This document shows, one piece after another, positions 32,507 to 44,973 of a stretch of 64,000 nucleotides of DNA; within the stretch, counting starts at the first letter, position 1; each line of letters begins with the position of its first letter. The translations under genes were made by a program, and so were the position numbers. The notes beneath the pieces were generated by a model. The model saw only the letters and a list, made by a program, of their open reading frames with translations. It was not told the origin of the DNA and made no database searches. This DNA is from Zygnema cylindricum (lineage: Eukaryota > Streptophyta > Zygnematophyceae > Zygnematales > Zygnemataceae), in contig JBBHKE010003059.1 of NCBI GenBank assembly GCA_037447655.1, positions 248,001 to 312,000 of the forward strand, given 5' to 3'.

Positions 32507-35490
32507 CTCCCCTAAAGCTTTAGACTCAGTATGTCAAACTTCTGTTCTGTACCTCAACTGCTGCAACAATATCCGGACGGGTACAGTTCATGAAATATAT
32601 TAAACTTCCCACTATCTTTCTGTAAGGTATCAGTGTCATAGGATCATCCTCCCTTGACTCAAAAATTTCACTCACAATAACACCCGGTTCGGTTTCTTCC
32701 CCCTCTAACTTATGCCAAAACTCCATTGGTGTTACACATCCTTTTGCCCCCCGCATTCTATTTTCATCTAACATATTTCCAATAGCCTCTTTTTGAGTCA
32801 ATTTTATAATTTGTTTTTCTTGTCCCTCTCTACTTGAATACCCTAAATATATTTTGCCTCATCGAGGTCTTTCATCTCGAACCGTGATTTTAAAGCATTT
32901 TTAATTTTTTTAGTTTCAGCCATTGATTTGCTAACTAATAGTAAATCATCTACGTATACCACTATATACACTATTCCATCCTCACCCTTTAAAAAATAGA
33001 CAGAGTGATCAGAACTTATCTTTTTAAATCTTAGGCCAATTGAGAATTCATCAAGTTTTAGATTCCATTTCCTCGAGCCTGTTTTAGGCCGTATAAAGAT
33101 TTTAGCAGTTTTCATACTAAGTGCTTTTTCCTGGTTGTGCATACATTTCAGGCTGCTGCATGTAAATGGTCTCCTCTAGTTCTCCATGCAAAAAGGTTGT
33201 TTTTTCATCCATCTGATGTATTTCCATATTTTTTATAGCAGCTAGAGATAGCAAAATCCTAACTGTCAGAAACCTTACAACACGAGAAAATGTTTCTTCA
33301 AAGTCAATTCTTTGCTTTTGATTATACCCTTTTGCCATAAGTCTAGCCTAATATCGTTCAATGGTGTTATCTGGATTTAACCTCACCTTGAATACCAATT
33401 TGTTGCCGATCGCTTTTCGATCCGGAGGAAGGTCCACAAGCTCCCATGTTTGAGCCTCCATGATCGACTTCATTTCATCGTTTGCTGCCTCGATCTAGTG
33501 ATTCCGCTCTGGTGATGACAAGGCTTCCCGGATGTTCAAAGGCTCCCTTGAGGCTGCCAAGTAGGCGAAGTGAGAACTTGCTTGAGACGGCTACTGGATC
33601 TTCTTCCCACCGGAAATTCTTTGGCTGAAATTGTCTGATCCCGTGCATTGCGCTTGTTGCGCTGGTTGCGATCCGTAGGCAGTGACTGCTCTTCGTCCGC
33701 TTCGAAACGAATTTGTTGTTTAACGCGATTATGTTGCGACTCCGGTGTTAATACTGGTGAATTTTGCATCTGTGGGACAATATTATGGATGCTATCTAAA
33801 ATGACATATTCTTGTACTTTTTCCTGCTTTTGCTGCTCCGTCATTTTAAAGAAGTCTATCGAGTCTAGTTCATCTTTGACAACGATGTTCCTTGCTACAA
33901 TGATTTTTTGTTTCTCAAAAACAAAGACTGTGTAACCTTTAGAGTGATCATCGTATCCTAACAAAATGCCTGGCAGTCCCTTAGGTTCCATTTTCAAGCT
34001 ATCATTAGACTTATCCAAAATAAAGCATTTATTTCCAAAGACCTTGAAGTGACTGACATCCGGTTTTCTACCTGTCGTGATCTCATAAGGAGTTGATTCT
34101 ATCGATCTTGAACCTATCATATTTTTGATATAAACTGCAAAATTTAATGTTTCAGCCCAGAATTTCGGATCTACGTATTGCAAGGATGGACATAGAGCTT
34201 TCTGTGATAGTCCTATTTAGTCTTTCTAAGACCCCATTCTGTTCCGGAGAGTATGGGACAGTTAGTTTGTGAGTGATACCTTCTTTGAGTAAGAAATTTT
34301 CAAACTCTTTTGACGTATATTCTCCGCCATTGTCCGATCTGATTTTCAGAATTGGCAGACCGTGTAGTTTCTCCGCCCACGCTTTGTAGTGTTGAAAATG
34401 AGTGAAGACTTCACTTTTTTCCTTCATGAAGTAGACCTTAGTAACCTCGAAAAATCATCTGTAAACGTAACCATATATTTCATCCCCCGGCTGATGGTAC
34501 CTTTGCAAGGTCGAAAACATCAAAATGATTGAGTTGCAAAAGTTTAGTAGACCTATGTTCAAACTCTTGAGGAAACGGTAATCTGTGTATTTTTCCTAGG
34601 GCACATCCATCACACCTTTTAGGTGACTAGTTTGACAAAGTGACTCCTTCTCTTTTACCAGCATTGACCATCTTTTTCATACTATCATAATTCACATGCC
34701 TGAACCTTTTATGCCACAGCTCATCTGAGGATAATGCACCGGAATACAAAACATCATTTTCTTTATTATCGGGCATATCCATTCGATACATTTTGCTAGC
34801 ATCTCTTGTTCCCGTAACTGCAATTTTCCCATTTTTGCTAACAACGTACCTACCATGTTTCAGATTGGCCTCAAACCCTTCACTTTCTACTAAAGAAGTT
34901 GAAAACAATTTTTTCTTAAAATCTGGGACATATATAACATTATGAAGTGTTCTCTCAACTGCCTTGACCTCTACATCAACTAGCAAGGAGACATCACCTA
35001 CAGCCCGCGTTTGCACACTCATTCCACATGCATAGTAGATATTTTTCTCTGGTGTTGATTTCATATTTTTGAAAACTGCCTTGTTCTAGCACATGTGGCC
35101 GACGCTCCTGTCTCCATTATGCATCCATTGTCTTTAGCGCCCTCCATCGCTGCCGCCATAGCAAATAGATCATCATCCTCCTCGTTAGAGAGTGAAAGAG
35201 ACTCGTTGTGATGAGATCAAGTCGCTGAGAATGTGCATTTCCTCGTTGTGAAGATCTCGTAAGCCTTGATGAAATTGGCTCTGTTGCCATCCAGGCCTAT
35301 ACATCCAGGCCTATACAGACCTGTTTCATTAGCTTTTTGAAGCTTAGGACAAAACTTATATCCATGACCTTTTTCATTACAATATAAACAAGCATTAAAA
35401 GATTATCTATTTCCTCTTTGATTAAACTGTCTAAATTGATTCTGATTTTGAGTAAACTGATTTCTCGAGCTAATTTATCCATATGACGTC
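32507..35490 (-). pseudogene. Copia B internal region (gag end to RT)
   Basis: On the minus strand: a CCHC knuckle CLYCNEKGHGYKFC (about 35400), protease start NGCIMETGAS, a protease tail VIYVPDFKKKLFSTS, pre-integrase ELWHKRFRHVNYDSM, integrase KIRSDNGGEYTSKEFENFL and SPEQNGVLERLNRT, tail STPYEITTGRKPDVSHFK, and RT with YVDDLLLVSK. RT breaks off shortly after NCTRPDIVAAVEVQ, and the polypurine tract follows directly, so RNase H is deleted. The part between gag start and knuckle is replaced by unrelated DNA (35491-36152). Confidence 0.88.
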
Positions 35491-35544
35491 GTCCTTTAAT
35501 TTGTGTGTAAGCTCAACATAAGGCTTCACGATTAGATTCGGCTA

Positions 35545-35850
35545 AGTTAAATGTCAGTATGTGCTCTCACAGTGGAGCTCACGTGAAGTGAGAAAGTACC
35601 TGCGCGCATAAATTTTGTTTACATGTGGTTGCAGCAATTTTATAATTATACTTACATGTGGTTGCAGCAAATTTGTTATAGTAAACATTAGCCGGCCGTG
35701 TGAATTGTTTTTTTTTTATGATGGTCAACGTTCGCAAGCGCGGCAGTATTTTAATCGTCGTTACAATATTTGGCAGGTCAAAGCTGTTCGACGGATTAAT
35801 AGTCAAATTTGAACTCAAAGGTACGTCACTTCTAATAAATTGTAGTGTTG
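35545..35850 (-). repeat. interspersed repeat, copy of 11615-11885
   Basis: This is reverse complement to 11615-11885, sharing CGCTTGCGAACGTTGACC, ACCACATGTAA and CACGTGAGCTCCAC. An internal 28-bp stretch around ACATGTGGTTGCAGCAA is doubled (35620 and 35655). It lies within Copia B, so it probably inserted or was captured there. Confidence 0.6.
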
Positions 35851-35859
35851 TGTATCGTT

Positions 35860-36030
35860 AAGCATTTACCGATAACCGATATGGACCTCTTTTCGGGTTC
35901 CCGATAATCGATATATTGGTTGGATATATCGCTATCAAATTTATCGCTGATAAGTAATTGATAATATCGGGTACTTATCAGTGATAACACCGATAATGAT
36001 AACTATCGGCGATAAATGAACGGTTCGTAC
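35860..36030. repeat. cluster of CGATAA/TTATCG words
   Basis: About ten occurrences of CGATAA, TATCGG or ATCGATAT-like words lie within 170 bp, on both strands, with irregular spacing. There is no coding sense. It sits between the repeat at 35545 and the Copia B LTR. Confidence 0.6.
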
Positions 36031-36152
36031 AGGCTAATGTACGACATGTACACTCAACTCTACGTCTTATCCCCCGGACAAGCAGAAAGTACAGTAGCCG
36101 TCATCACGTCTGTACGGTTTTGGTACGGATCCAATATAAACGATGTACCTTT

Positions 36153-37046
36153 TGTTGTTCCACGACCACTCGAGCAGGTGGAGCAGCAGTAGTAGGGAAA
36201 GTAGACATAGTTTCACTTACAGAAGCTTACCAAGAATCCTATCAATCAGCTGTTTTAGGCACCACACCAAAAGATCCAAAACTGACTCAAACTATACCAC
36301 AGTATAGAGTATCACAAAACTAACAACTCCCAAAGTTTCAGCTCAATTGATCCGACATACACCAAGATAGGTAACTCAAAAGTTTCCCAAAAACAGTCTG
36401 TAGATTACACAGTCTGGAAGTTTGGATACATAAAATGTTCTACGTCCTAAGTCATATACTCTTCACTCAGTTGTCCTACTACATTTTGTTGTACCACCGA
36501 TACAAGTGTTTCTAAAAGATACGTCCAAAAGAACTAAACTGCCACTAAGGTCTAAGTGCTCCTAATCACGCTAAAACAAATTTATCACTGTACAATCAAT
36601 ATTACTGAGAATCCAATACAGTTGATTTATTCAAATACGAATCCTATACAGTTGATTTATTCAAATACTTGTCGCCTGGTTTAGTGACAATTGTCTGGGA
36701 AAGTCCATCCGGCTATTGTAAAACATCTGTAAGCGAGTCACTTAATTATTCTCTTAAGAATCTCGTCCGTTGACTTGATTCATATCAACCGTAACAGCGC
36801 AGTCCAATTCTTGATCACATTCAAATATCTACAACTTCGTAGCAGCTTCGCTGTCCCATACCAAAAATAGCCGTAGTTGCGTTTGTCTTGTTGTGTAGCA
36901 ATTGCGTTATCCTGTACCAAAATATGAACAGCTGCGTTTGTCCCGTTGCGTCGCAGGCTGCGTTCGTCCGTACAAACCACATCAAAATTAACCGCAGCTG
37001 CGCTTGTTCCATCTGCGTCGCAGCTGCATTTGTTCCATCTGCGTCG
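36153..37046 (-). repeat. Copia B 5' LTR, truncated
   Basis: It starts at plus TGTTGTTCCACGACC (the LTR end) and matches 31499-32350, then is cut at 37046 where Copia D begins. Near the inner end it reads MSTFPTTAAPPARVVVEQQ, parallel to the gag start in the other LTR. Copies of GCAGCTGCGTT-like words (36900-37045) are locally repeated. Confidence 0.75.
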
Positions 37047-37864
37047 TGTTGATTTGTGGCAAACGGTGACCTAGAGGAGGAAGAAGAGGCACTAGTAGTT
37101 GCCATAATATTCATATTACAGAATAGTAAACTCTGACGGAAACCACAAAAAGACCGGCTTCACAATGAAGCCCCAAGCAAACCAGACACAAAGTAGGTCT
37201 GGAAATTTGCCACAATATACAAAGTATGACAAAGAAACCACATGCACAATGTCAAAGGGTTCTGCCTAAAGATCAGAATGATATTGCAATTCAAAAGGAC
37301 ACAAAACTACTTCGCAGTTTTCCATTCACTGAATTCCTAACTCCAAAATATTCTAAGTCCTACATATACAAAGTGAACCTACAGGTGATCTAAACCGTAC
37401 CACATTAACTGTGGTGTGTCAATGCACTAAACATTAATCAAACGAAACTCCGCCATCTAAAGTACAAGTATTTACATCAATCCTTAACCCTAGCCGCTGC
37501 TAAAATACGCAGTCAAAGTTAGTTTACTGAAATGACGGTTCGGTCAATATTTCTCTTCCAAAAATGACAGCAAACTCCGTCCGCCGTCTGCGTATTCATT
37601 CATCACCGAAGATGAACCTCCACGTGTAAATTTGGTCCCTCAAGTAAATATGTACTTTGTCAACCAACTCAACCAAGCTTGACTTCCCCACAGACCGACA
37701 CGTGTAAATAGAGTGTACCAAATCTGTGAACTCCCTTTGGAGTTACATACCACACTACATCTTGTCTACGTCAACTCAGTCTATACACAAAAAACTGGCT
37801 AAGTCTAGACTTTCTTTCTCACACACGAGATATAGAGAGGACTAAAGGTTTTCCAAAACCAACA
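37047..37864 (-). repeat. Copia D 3' LTR
   Basis: It is preceded on the minus strand by a purine-rich AAAGGTTTAAAGGAG. It matches 42816-43632 along its whole length, including the first 19-20 codons of gag (MATTSASSSSSRSPFATNQ). Confidence 0.85.
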
Positions 37865-37879
37865 CTCCTTTAAACCTTT

Positions 37880-39445
37880 AAACACTCTCAGCCACTCAGT
37901 GCACATGCCTCTCTACAAAACTTCAACTTAGGTGCAAGTAAAGGCTTAGTCATCATATTTGCTACCATCATCTAATCCGGCAAATAACTGAGTTTTAAAT
38001 TTCTGTTCACCACGTTCTCTCTTACAAAATGCAACTTTATATCAATGTGCTTGCTTTTGAAGTGATGACTTGGGTTAGATGTAATCGCTATAGCAGCGTG
38101 GTTGTCACAACACACTATTTGAGGTCCAGATTTCATAAAGTGAAGTTCTTGAAAGAGAGATTTTACCTAAAGTAACTCCTTGATGGCTGAGCTCGCTGCC
38201 ATGTATTCAGCCTCCATTGTAGACTGAGCTCTGACTTTCTGAAGCTTGTTGCTCCAGCAAAATGTTCCACTTCCGATCTTTAGAATGAATTCGGTGGTGG
38301 AGCGCCGACTTCGCATGTCTCCATAACTTGCATCGCTCCAAGTTTGAATCTTGACCTCTTCTCCACTGAGAGCGAGTCGTAGATTTCGTGTCCCTGCAAG
38401 ATATCGAAGGACCCTTTTTGCTGCCTCCCTATCCGATCTCCTCGGATTTTGCAAACAGCGGCTTAGAGCACCAACTGTAGCCGTGATGTCCAGGCGTGTG
38501 CAGTTCATAAAGTAGATTAGGCTGCTAACAATTTGACGATATGGAATGGCAGCCATAAAATCTGCCTCCCCTAATTCGAAGGTGTCATCAAAAATGACTT
38601 CTCCCTCAGTCTCCATGCCTTCCACCTTTTGCTTGAATTCCATGGGAGTGGCACTTCCCTTTGCCTTTGACATGCCAAACTTCTCAAGCATATTCCCAAT
38701 CGCTTCGCGTTTTGTTAGATAGATAATTCTCCTATCTATATCCCTTTCTACCTAAATCCCGAGAATATACTTTGCCTCTCCTAAATCTTTCGTCTCAAAT
38801 CCTGAATTCAAGGGTGCCTTTATTTTCTTAATCTCATTTAATGACTTACTCAGTATCAGCAAATCATCTACATACAGAGCAATGTAAATAATCCGATCTT
38901 CCCCTTCTATAACATAGACTGAGTGATCTGAACTAATACTCACAAAACCAAGACCAGTTAGAAACTCATCTAGTTTCAGATTCCACTAATGGGAGCCTGC
39001 TTCAGACTGTACAAAGATTTCAACAGTTTACAGACCTGATTTTATTTTTCGGTCTCTGCATACATTTTAGGCTGCCTCATATAAATCACTTCCTTTAAAT
39101 CTCCATGTGAGAAAGTTGTCTTAACATCCTTTTAATGGAGTTCCATACCCTCAATGGCTGCTAAAGATAAAAGAATTCTAACAATTGGAAACTGGACAAC
39201 CGGAGAGAAAGTCTCCTCATAGTCAATTCCCTCCTTTTGACTATAACCCTTTGCATCAAGCCTAGCCCTATATCTTTCAATAGAATTATCTGGATTTAGC
39301 TTAACTTTAAAAACCCACTAACAACCGATGGTTTTTTGATTCGGCGGAAGCTCCATAAGCTTCCAAGTTTGAGCCTCCATTTTCGATCGCATTTCATCAT
39401 TTTCCGCGGAGATCCATTGATCCTTTTCCGGGGCTGAAAAGGCTT
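37880..39445 (-). pseudogene. Copia D RT and RNase H
   Basis: RT signatures on the minus strand are SDHSVYVIEGEDRIIYIALY followed by VDDLLILSK near 38870, and NCTRLDITATVGALSR. RNase H shows RVLRYLAGTRNLRLALSG, TWSDASYGDMRSRRSTTEF and VRAQSTMEAEYMAASSAIKE. The front part of RT (38950-39440) has several stops. A single stop (TAA) at about 38167 cuts RNase H before its last 70 residues. Confidence 0.88.
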
Positions 39446-39446
39446 G

Positions 39447-42013
39447 CTATATGGTGATTAGCTCCATTGTGGTTGCAAAAAATAGGGCATGTTCTGCTGG
39501 TTCACCTCGCAGCCTACTGCTTTGCCTTTCTCCCCCCGAAAAATTTGAGGCTGTAACTATTGGATCCCTAAGCTGCCGCCGAGGAGGAGGAGGAGGAGGA
39601 AGAACTTGCGGTACAGGTTGAACAACCGAAATGACCGGAGTATGAATAGAGGAAGAACTTGTGAAAGACGAAAGAGGAACATTTTCAATAATTACATATT
39701 CTTTATTTTTGGCATTTTTCTCAAAATCTGTCATGCAAAAAACATCGACTGATTAACTTTCTTCCTTAACCTAAATATTCCTAGCAACCTGAAGAGTTTT
39801 CCTGTCTTGGTTGTAAACTCTATAGCCTACTGACTCATCATCATAACCTATAAAAATTCCCGGGACAGATTTTGGATGAAGCTTAGAAATAGGAAGATTA
39901 TCGAAAATAAAACATTTACTACTAAAAACCCGGAAGTGACTTACATTGGGTTTCTTTCCGGTCCACATTTCATAAGGTGTCTTTGTTGTTTTTAGAAAGC
40001 TTGAGTCCTGTCTATGCCTTAGCAATGAGGGAGAGAGAGCTATTTAGGGCTTAAGCTATTTGTGGTTGAGTTCGGTTCAGTGGTTACCAAAATTAGTGTG
40101 ATAGTGAAGTTGGGAGTTCACGGTTCATTCACACTTGGGACACGCGTCGTCACTTGAGAGAAATGCTTGAGTATGTCCTCCGTGGACGTACAAAAATTCG
40201 GCAGGACCACGGGACTTCGTGAAGTCAGTTCTACGATGCCAAATCCTCTAATCGGACGGCTGACAGCCGCCGCCAACAAATACTGACGAGGCGTGACTAG
40301 ATCACTATCACTTTACGTTTATCTGAACTTTGGTGTAAATATTTGGTAGAATAGAATTTTGTCTGTAGTGAATTAGTTGTTTAGTGTTGAGAATGTGGTT
40401 TATGACATACCTTCAGTACACAGGTATACTCACAGTATTTGTTGTGTTAGAAAGTTATATGTACGGCTGGAATGCCTCCGTACAGCTTAGTGTAGTTTCG
40501 GTGTATAGAAGTACGACTTAGTGTATTTGCTTTATTAGGAACAATTGATATGAAAACTGTACACTCAGTTTTATGTAATTTCATTTCTGCATATCTCACA
40601 TATTTGTGAGCGGAATTCATTGAAAGTTTGTGTGTGTGTTCTTTTTTATGTTATCTACACTGTGGTAAATTGTCAGAAACATTGAATAATATTTGTGAAA
40701 GTTATAGTCTGTCAAAGTTGCTGTTCAACCATCGGTATTTGTGGAAGCTTCCTCTTTTGATTTGTTCTACGGTGACTACTGTTGCATCTTCTTCATCTTC
40801 AGTGCCAGCAGTTGTCTCAGAACAACAGTCTTCCCTTTTACTACCTTAGTTTCTATTTTATTGCTAATATAAGATGCACAAGAGAAAGCCTCACCCCAAA
40901 ACTTGAAATCTATCCTTTATCCAACATCAAAGATTTTGCACTCTCCGTTTAAGTCCGGTTAAGTCTTTCAAATAATCCGTTTTGCTCCGGAGTATAGCGA
41001 ACAGTAAACTGACGAGATATGCCGTGTTCCCTTAAATATTTCGATAATGCATTCGAAATATATTCTCCCTTGTTGTCGGACCGAAGAGAGAGAATCGGCT
41101 TCCCGTGAAGCTTTTCCGCCCATGTCCGGAAATACTTGAAGTGAGTGAACACTTCACTCTTCTCCTTCATGAAGTAAACTCGGTTGTACAGCAAGAAGTC
41201 ATTTGTAAATGTAACTAAAAACCGGCTGCCACTAAGGGAAGGGACTTTAGACGGTCCCCACACGTCCGAATAAATAATTTGCAGCAAATCCGTAGTCCGG
41301 TTATCCGCGGTTTGAGGTAGGAGCAGCTTGTGAAGCTTCCCTAAAGCACAACCATCACATACATGAGAATCTTTTTTTCCTAATATGACTCCATCTATCA
41401 TTTTTTGTTTCACCATTTTATCAAGTTTTTCGTGATGAACATGACCGAGCCTCTTATGCCACAAAACATTTTACACAATGACACTGAAGTATGCAAAGTC
41501 AATTTCATTAGCCAAGTCCATCCGGTACAATAATTTTGGGCCTCTAGCTCCTACCAAGGCTACTCTCCCATCTTTGCTTACTACCTTCTTTCCATTCTTT
41601 TGCAAAATTTCAAATCCTTTTATTTCAGCCACAGAAGTGGAAAACAAATTTTTCTTAAACTTTGGAATATAGAGAACATCATGTAAGGTTCTCTTTACAA
41701 TCCGACCATTGATGTCACATGATAACTCAACGCTTCCCTTTGCCATAGCCTCCACACCGCTATCACCCGCGTAGTAGATTCGACGAGTCGGAATCGGAGT
41801 AAGGGTTTTGAAGTAAGCCCGGTTGCCGCACATTTGGGAAGAGCACCCGGAGTCCATAATCCATCCATTCTCTTGAGGCCCCTCCATGAGATCTTTTGCA
41901 AGGGCAAAGAACTCATCATCTTCCGATTTCGGAAATCTGACCACATCATCTTTCTCCCCCAACGATTCGTCTTGTGGCGTCTCATCAAATGCAAGGAACG
42001 CCGCATTTTTCAC
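39447..42013 (-). pseudogene. Copia D protease and integrase
   Basis: Protease (42013-41471) contains the active-site word GWIMDSGCSSQMCGN and the tail DVLYIPKFKKNLFSTS. The integrase zinc domain reads VLWHKRLGHVHHEKLDKM and VCDGCALGKLHK. The core reads IIYSDVWGPSKVPSLSGSRF, SLRSDNKGEYISNALSKYLR and TPEQNGLFERLNRT. The tail, left of the inserted LTR, reads TPYEMWTGKKPNVSHFRVF, followed by a Pro-rich linker. One frameshift and one stop near 40900-40950 disable it. Confidence 0.88.
39984..40827 (+). mobile_element. solo LTR (family B) inside Copia D integrase
   Basis: It starts TGTTGTTTTTAGAAAGC and ends GTCTCAGAACAACA, 844 bp, the same ends as the Copia B LTR. The 5-bp target duplication GTCTT is perfect (39979-39983 and 40828-40832). 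Removing the LTR and one GTCTT restores the integrase frame across KVVKGKTPYEMW. Confidence 0.92.
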
Positions 42014-42028
42014 CGGCAGTTTTGGTGC

Positions 42029-42874
42029 TTACCCATTTGAAGGTGGTTCCTCCGATCGCACCTTCCATCCCGCACGGTAAATTTCTGTTTCACACGCTTT
42101 TATAAATGCTGGGCACAGCCGAAAAACATGACCTTGACCGAAGCAATAGACACACCTATCATATTGCCTATAATTAGGATTAGGGGTGAAGTTCCTATTT
42201 CCGAAAAATCCAGCCGGCCTATATGACTGAGCATTGTACGCTACCCCTGATTTTCCACCATTCAATGCTATCTGAGTTGCCTCTTCCTCTAGAATATAAG
42301 CTTCAGCTACGGTTATATTCCATCTAGCCTTCTCCAACCTTTTCATTTGTTCCACGGCTCCTTTATATTCAGCAGGAAGCCCTCTCATTAAAATCATAAC
42401 TTGATGATAGGGAGGAAAATTCCCCCCGGAACATGCATTTTCCGAAAACAAAAGCTTCAAGCCATTACAATAGGATTTCATATCACCCCCGATATACTTA
42501 TAATCCCAAATTTTTCCAGCAGTTATAACCTCATTCTGCTCACTAGCTAGGACATATGACTCACGTAAAGCCTTCCATATATCAGATGCTTTAGAGATAT
42601 TGATATATGTCATGTTCAGATCTTCGGACAAGATTAGTTTGAGAACATGCAATGCATCCTCATTTTTCTTTTTAAAATCAGAATTCGTATCCGGAAGAAC
42701 ACCGGAAATCACATCATACAATCCCACTTGCTTAATGTTAGACTTTGTCAAATCCGCCCAATACAAATATTTTTGGCCATTAAACACCGGGATCCATGAG
42801 GTTGGGCCCGTGACCTGATGATTTGAGGCAACCAATGACCCAGAGGAGGATGAAGAAGCACCAGCAGTTGCCAT
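42029..42874 (-). pseudogene. Copia D gag
   Basis: The frame is 281 residues long. It starts MATAGASSSSSGSLVASN, then gives a Copia gag pattern: WIPVFNGQKYLYWADLTKS, WKALRESYVLASEQNE, YHQVMILMRGLPAEYKGAV, and a CCHC knuckle CVYCFGQGHVFRLC near residue 245. The protein probably binds and packages element RNA. The first 19-20 codons (42874 to 42816) lie inside the LTR. A stop separates it from protease, and the next frame begins at 42013. Confidence 0.85.
42800..42815 (-). promoter_or_regulatory. candidate half-tRNA primer-binding site of Copia D
   Basis: The 16 bases directly after the LTR read GGTCACGGGCCCAACC on the minus strand. They resemble GGTTATGGGCCCACCA found at the same position in the gag-only element. 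At three positions the sequence differs from the expected complement of the initiator tRNA anticodon arm. Confidence 0.5.
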
Positions 42875-43632
42875 AATATTCAGATTACAAAAGAGGAAAC
42901 TCTCATAGAAACCACAAAAAGACCGACTTCACAATGAAGCCCCAAGAAAACCAAACACACACTAGGTTTGCAAATTTCTCACACTATAAAAATTATAACA
43001 AAGAAACCACATGCAGATTTTCAAAGGGTTCTGCCAAAAGAACACAATGATCTCCCAATTTTAAAAAGACAAAATAACTCCTTCGCAGTTTTCCATTCAC
43101 TGAATTCCTAACTCCAAAAATATTATAAGTCCTACATAAACAAAGTGAACCTACAGCTGATCTACACCGTACCACAACTACCGTGGTGTGCTGGTACACT
43201 AAACATTAATCAAACTAAACCCCGCCATCTACCGTACAAAAATTTACATCAAACCTTAACCTTAGCCGCTGCTAAAGTACGCAGTCAAAGTTAGTTCGAT
43301 GAAATTACTGCTCGGTAAATATTTCTCTTCCAAAAATGACGGCGAACTCTACCGCCGTCTGCATATTCATTCATCGCCGAAGATGAACCACCACGTGTAA
43401 ATCAGGTCTCTCAAGTATATATGTACGTTGTCAACCAACTAACCTAAACTTGACTTCCCCACATACCGACACGTGTACATAGAGTGTACCAAATCTATGG
43501 AATCCCTTTGGAGTTATATACCACACTACATCTTGTCTACGTCAACTCAGTCGGTACACAAAGTCGGCTAAGTCTAGAATCTCTTTCTCACACACGAGAT
43601 ATAAAGAGGACTAAAGGTTTCCAAAACCAACA
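42816..43632 (-). repeat. Copia D 5' LTR
   Basis: It matches the 3' LTR at 37047-37864 end to end. The right end CCAACA touches the relic at 43633. Confidence 0.85.
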
Positions 43633-44973
43633 AGAGGTATATGCTGACAATTACTGATGATTGGTCCAAATATTCTTGAGTCTACTTCCTAAAAACAAAG
43701 ACTGAAACACCAAAGTACTTCAAAGAATACCAAGCCTAGAGTGAGAAGTTGCGCAGAACCCCCATTAAGCGAATAAGGAGTGATAACGGGGGAGAGTACA
43801 CCTCTAACCAGTTTGAGGAATACTTGAGAGATGAGGGAGTTTAGCATCATAAAATTGTACCGAATAATCTAGAACAAAATGGGGTAGTTGAAAGGTTGAA
43901 CCGGACTTTGGGAGATAGTATGTGTAGTATGTTGGCATATAAGAAAATAGGAAGATTATTTTGGGCAGAAGCCATGAATTGTGCTAATAACATTAAGAAT
44001 AGAGTCCTCACTAGAGCCGTTAAAGGAATGACACCTTATAAGAGATGGGTTGGAAGGAAACTAGACATTTCTCACTTGAAAGTATTCGGTAGTCAAGTTT
44101 ATAGTCATGACATAGATAAGAAAAACAGGAAACTAGATGCTAAAAGGAAACCGCGATATTTTGTGAGATATGATGAGGATGTCAAGGGATGTAGAGCAAA
44201 TGACTTAGCTTATAAGATATCATTCTCGTAAAGCATCTAATTGTCATGGATGAAGGAAAGTCATTTGATCCCTTTAAATACACTAAGAAAATTAGAATAA
44301 ATTTTGAGTCCGAGAGTGAGGAAGACTTAGAGCTTCCCAGAAGGGACACAAGTGAAAACATGATTGCAGATTCAGGGGAGATCCAAAATGGGGGAGATAT
44401 ACCGCAATCTCCACATATTTCTACACACTCTGAGGAGAGAGAGGAAAAGGAGCCAGAATCGTCTTCCATGGATAGGGGAGCCAATGAAATTGTAAAGGGG
44501 AACCCAAGAATTTCCTCCATTCCAACTTTGGACTTCGAGGGAGGACTAAGGAGTAGCAAAAGACTACAAGAAAAATAGGTTGCTCACAAGGTTACAAAGC
44601 TATCTCACTCAGATGAGCCTCAATCATACTTGGAGGCAATAGACATTCCGGAGAAAGACCAATGGGTCAGAACCATAAATGATGAGATGGCTTCCATCAT
44701 GGAAGCTAATACTTGGAAGCTGGTGGACTGTCCTCGAGACAAAAAACTTATTTGGTGCAAATTGGTATTTAAATTGAAACTCAACCCAAATAATACCATT
44801 GAGAGATATAAGGCTCGGTTGGTAGCAAAGGGGTTCACCCAAAAAGAAGGGATAGATTATGAGGAGACTTTTGCTCCAGTGGTTCAGTTCCCATCTGTAA
44901 GGATTCTCCTTTGTCTAGCAGCAGCGGAAGACATGAAAATAAACCAGATGGATATCAAGACCGCTTTCCTCAT
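43633..44973 (+). pseudogene. Copia relic (integrase to early RT)
   Basis: The integrase core shows RIRSDNGGEYTSNQFEEYLR and LEQNGVVERLNRTLGDSM, then TPYKRWVGRKLDISHLKVF. After an acidic linker RT begins with KLVFKLKLNPNNTIERYKAR and ends at KTAFL (44973), where the sequence changes. It belongs to the same family as 14065-16103 and Copia A. It has stops near 43680, 43738 and 44576. Confidence 0.88.

Larger units (their letters stand above)
37047..43632 (-). mobile_element. Copia D, near full length
   Basis: Two LTRs of 818 and 817 bp (37047-37864 and 42816-43632) begin TGTTGGTTTTGGAAA on the minus strand and end ATCAACA or ATCATCA. Between them all Copia parts are present: gag, protease, integrase (split by a solo LTR at 39984-40827), RT and RNase H. 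The flanks CGTCG (left) and AGAGG (right) do not match, so one side has probably been rearranged after insertion. Of all copies in the window it is the most complete. Confidence 0.88.
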
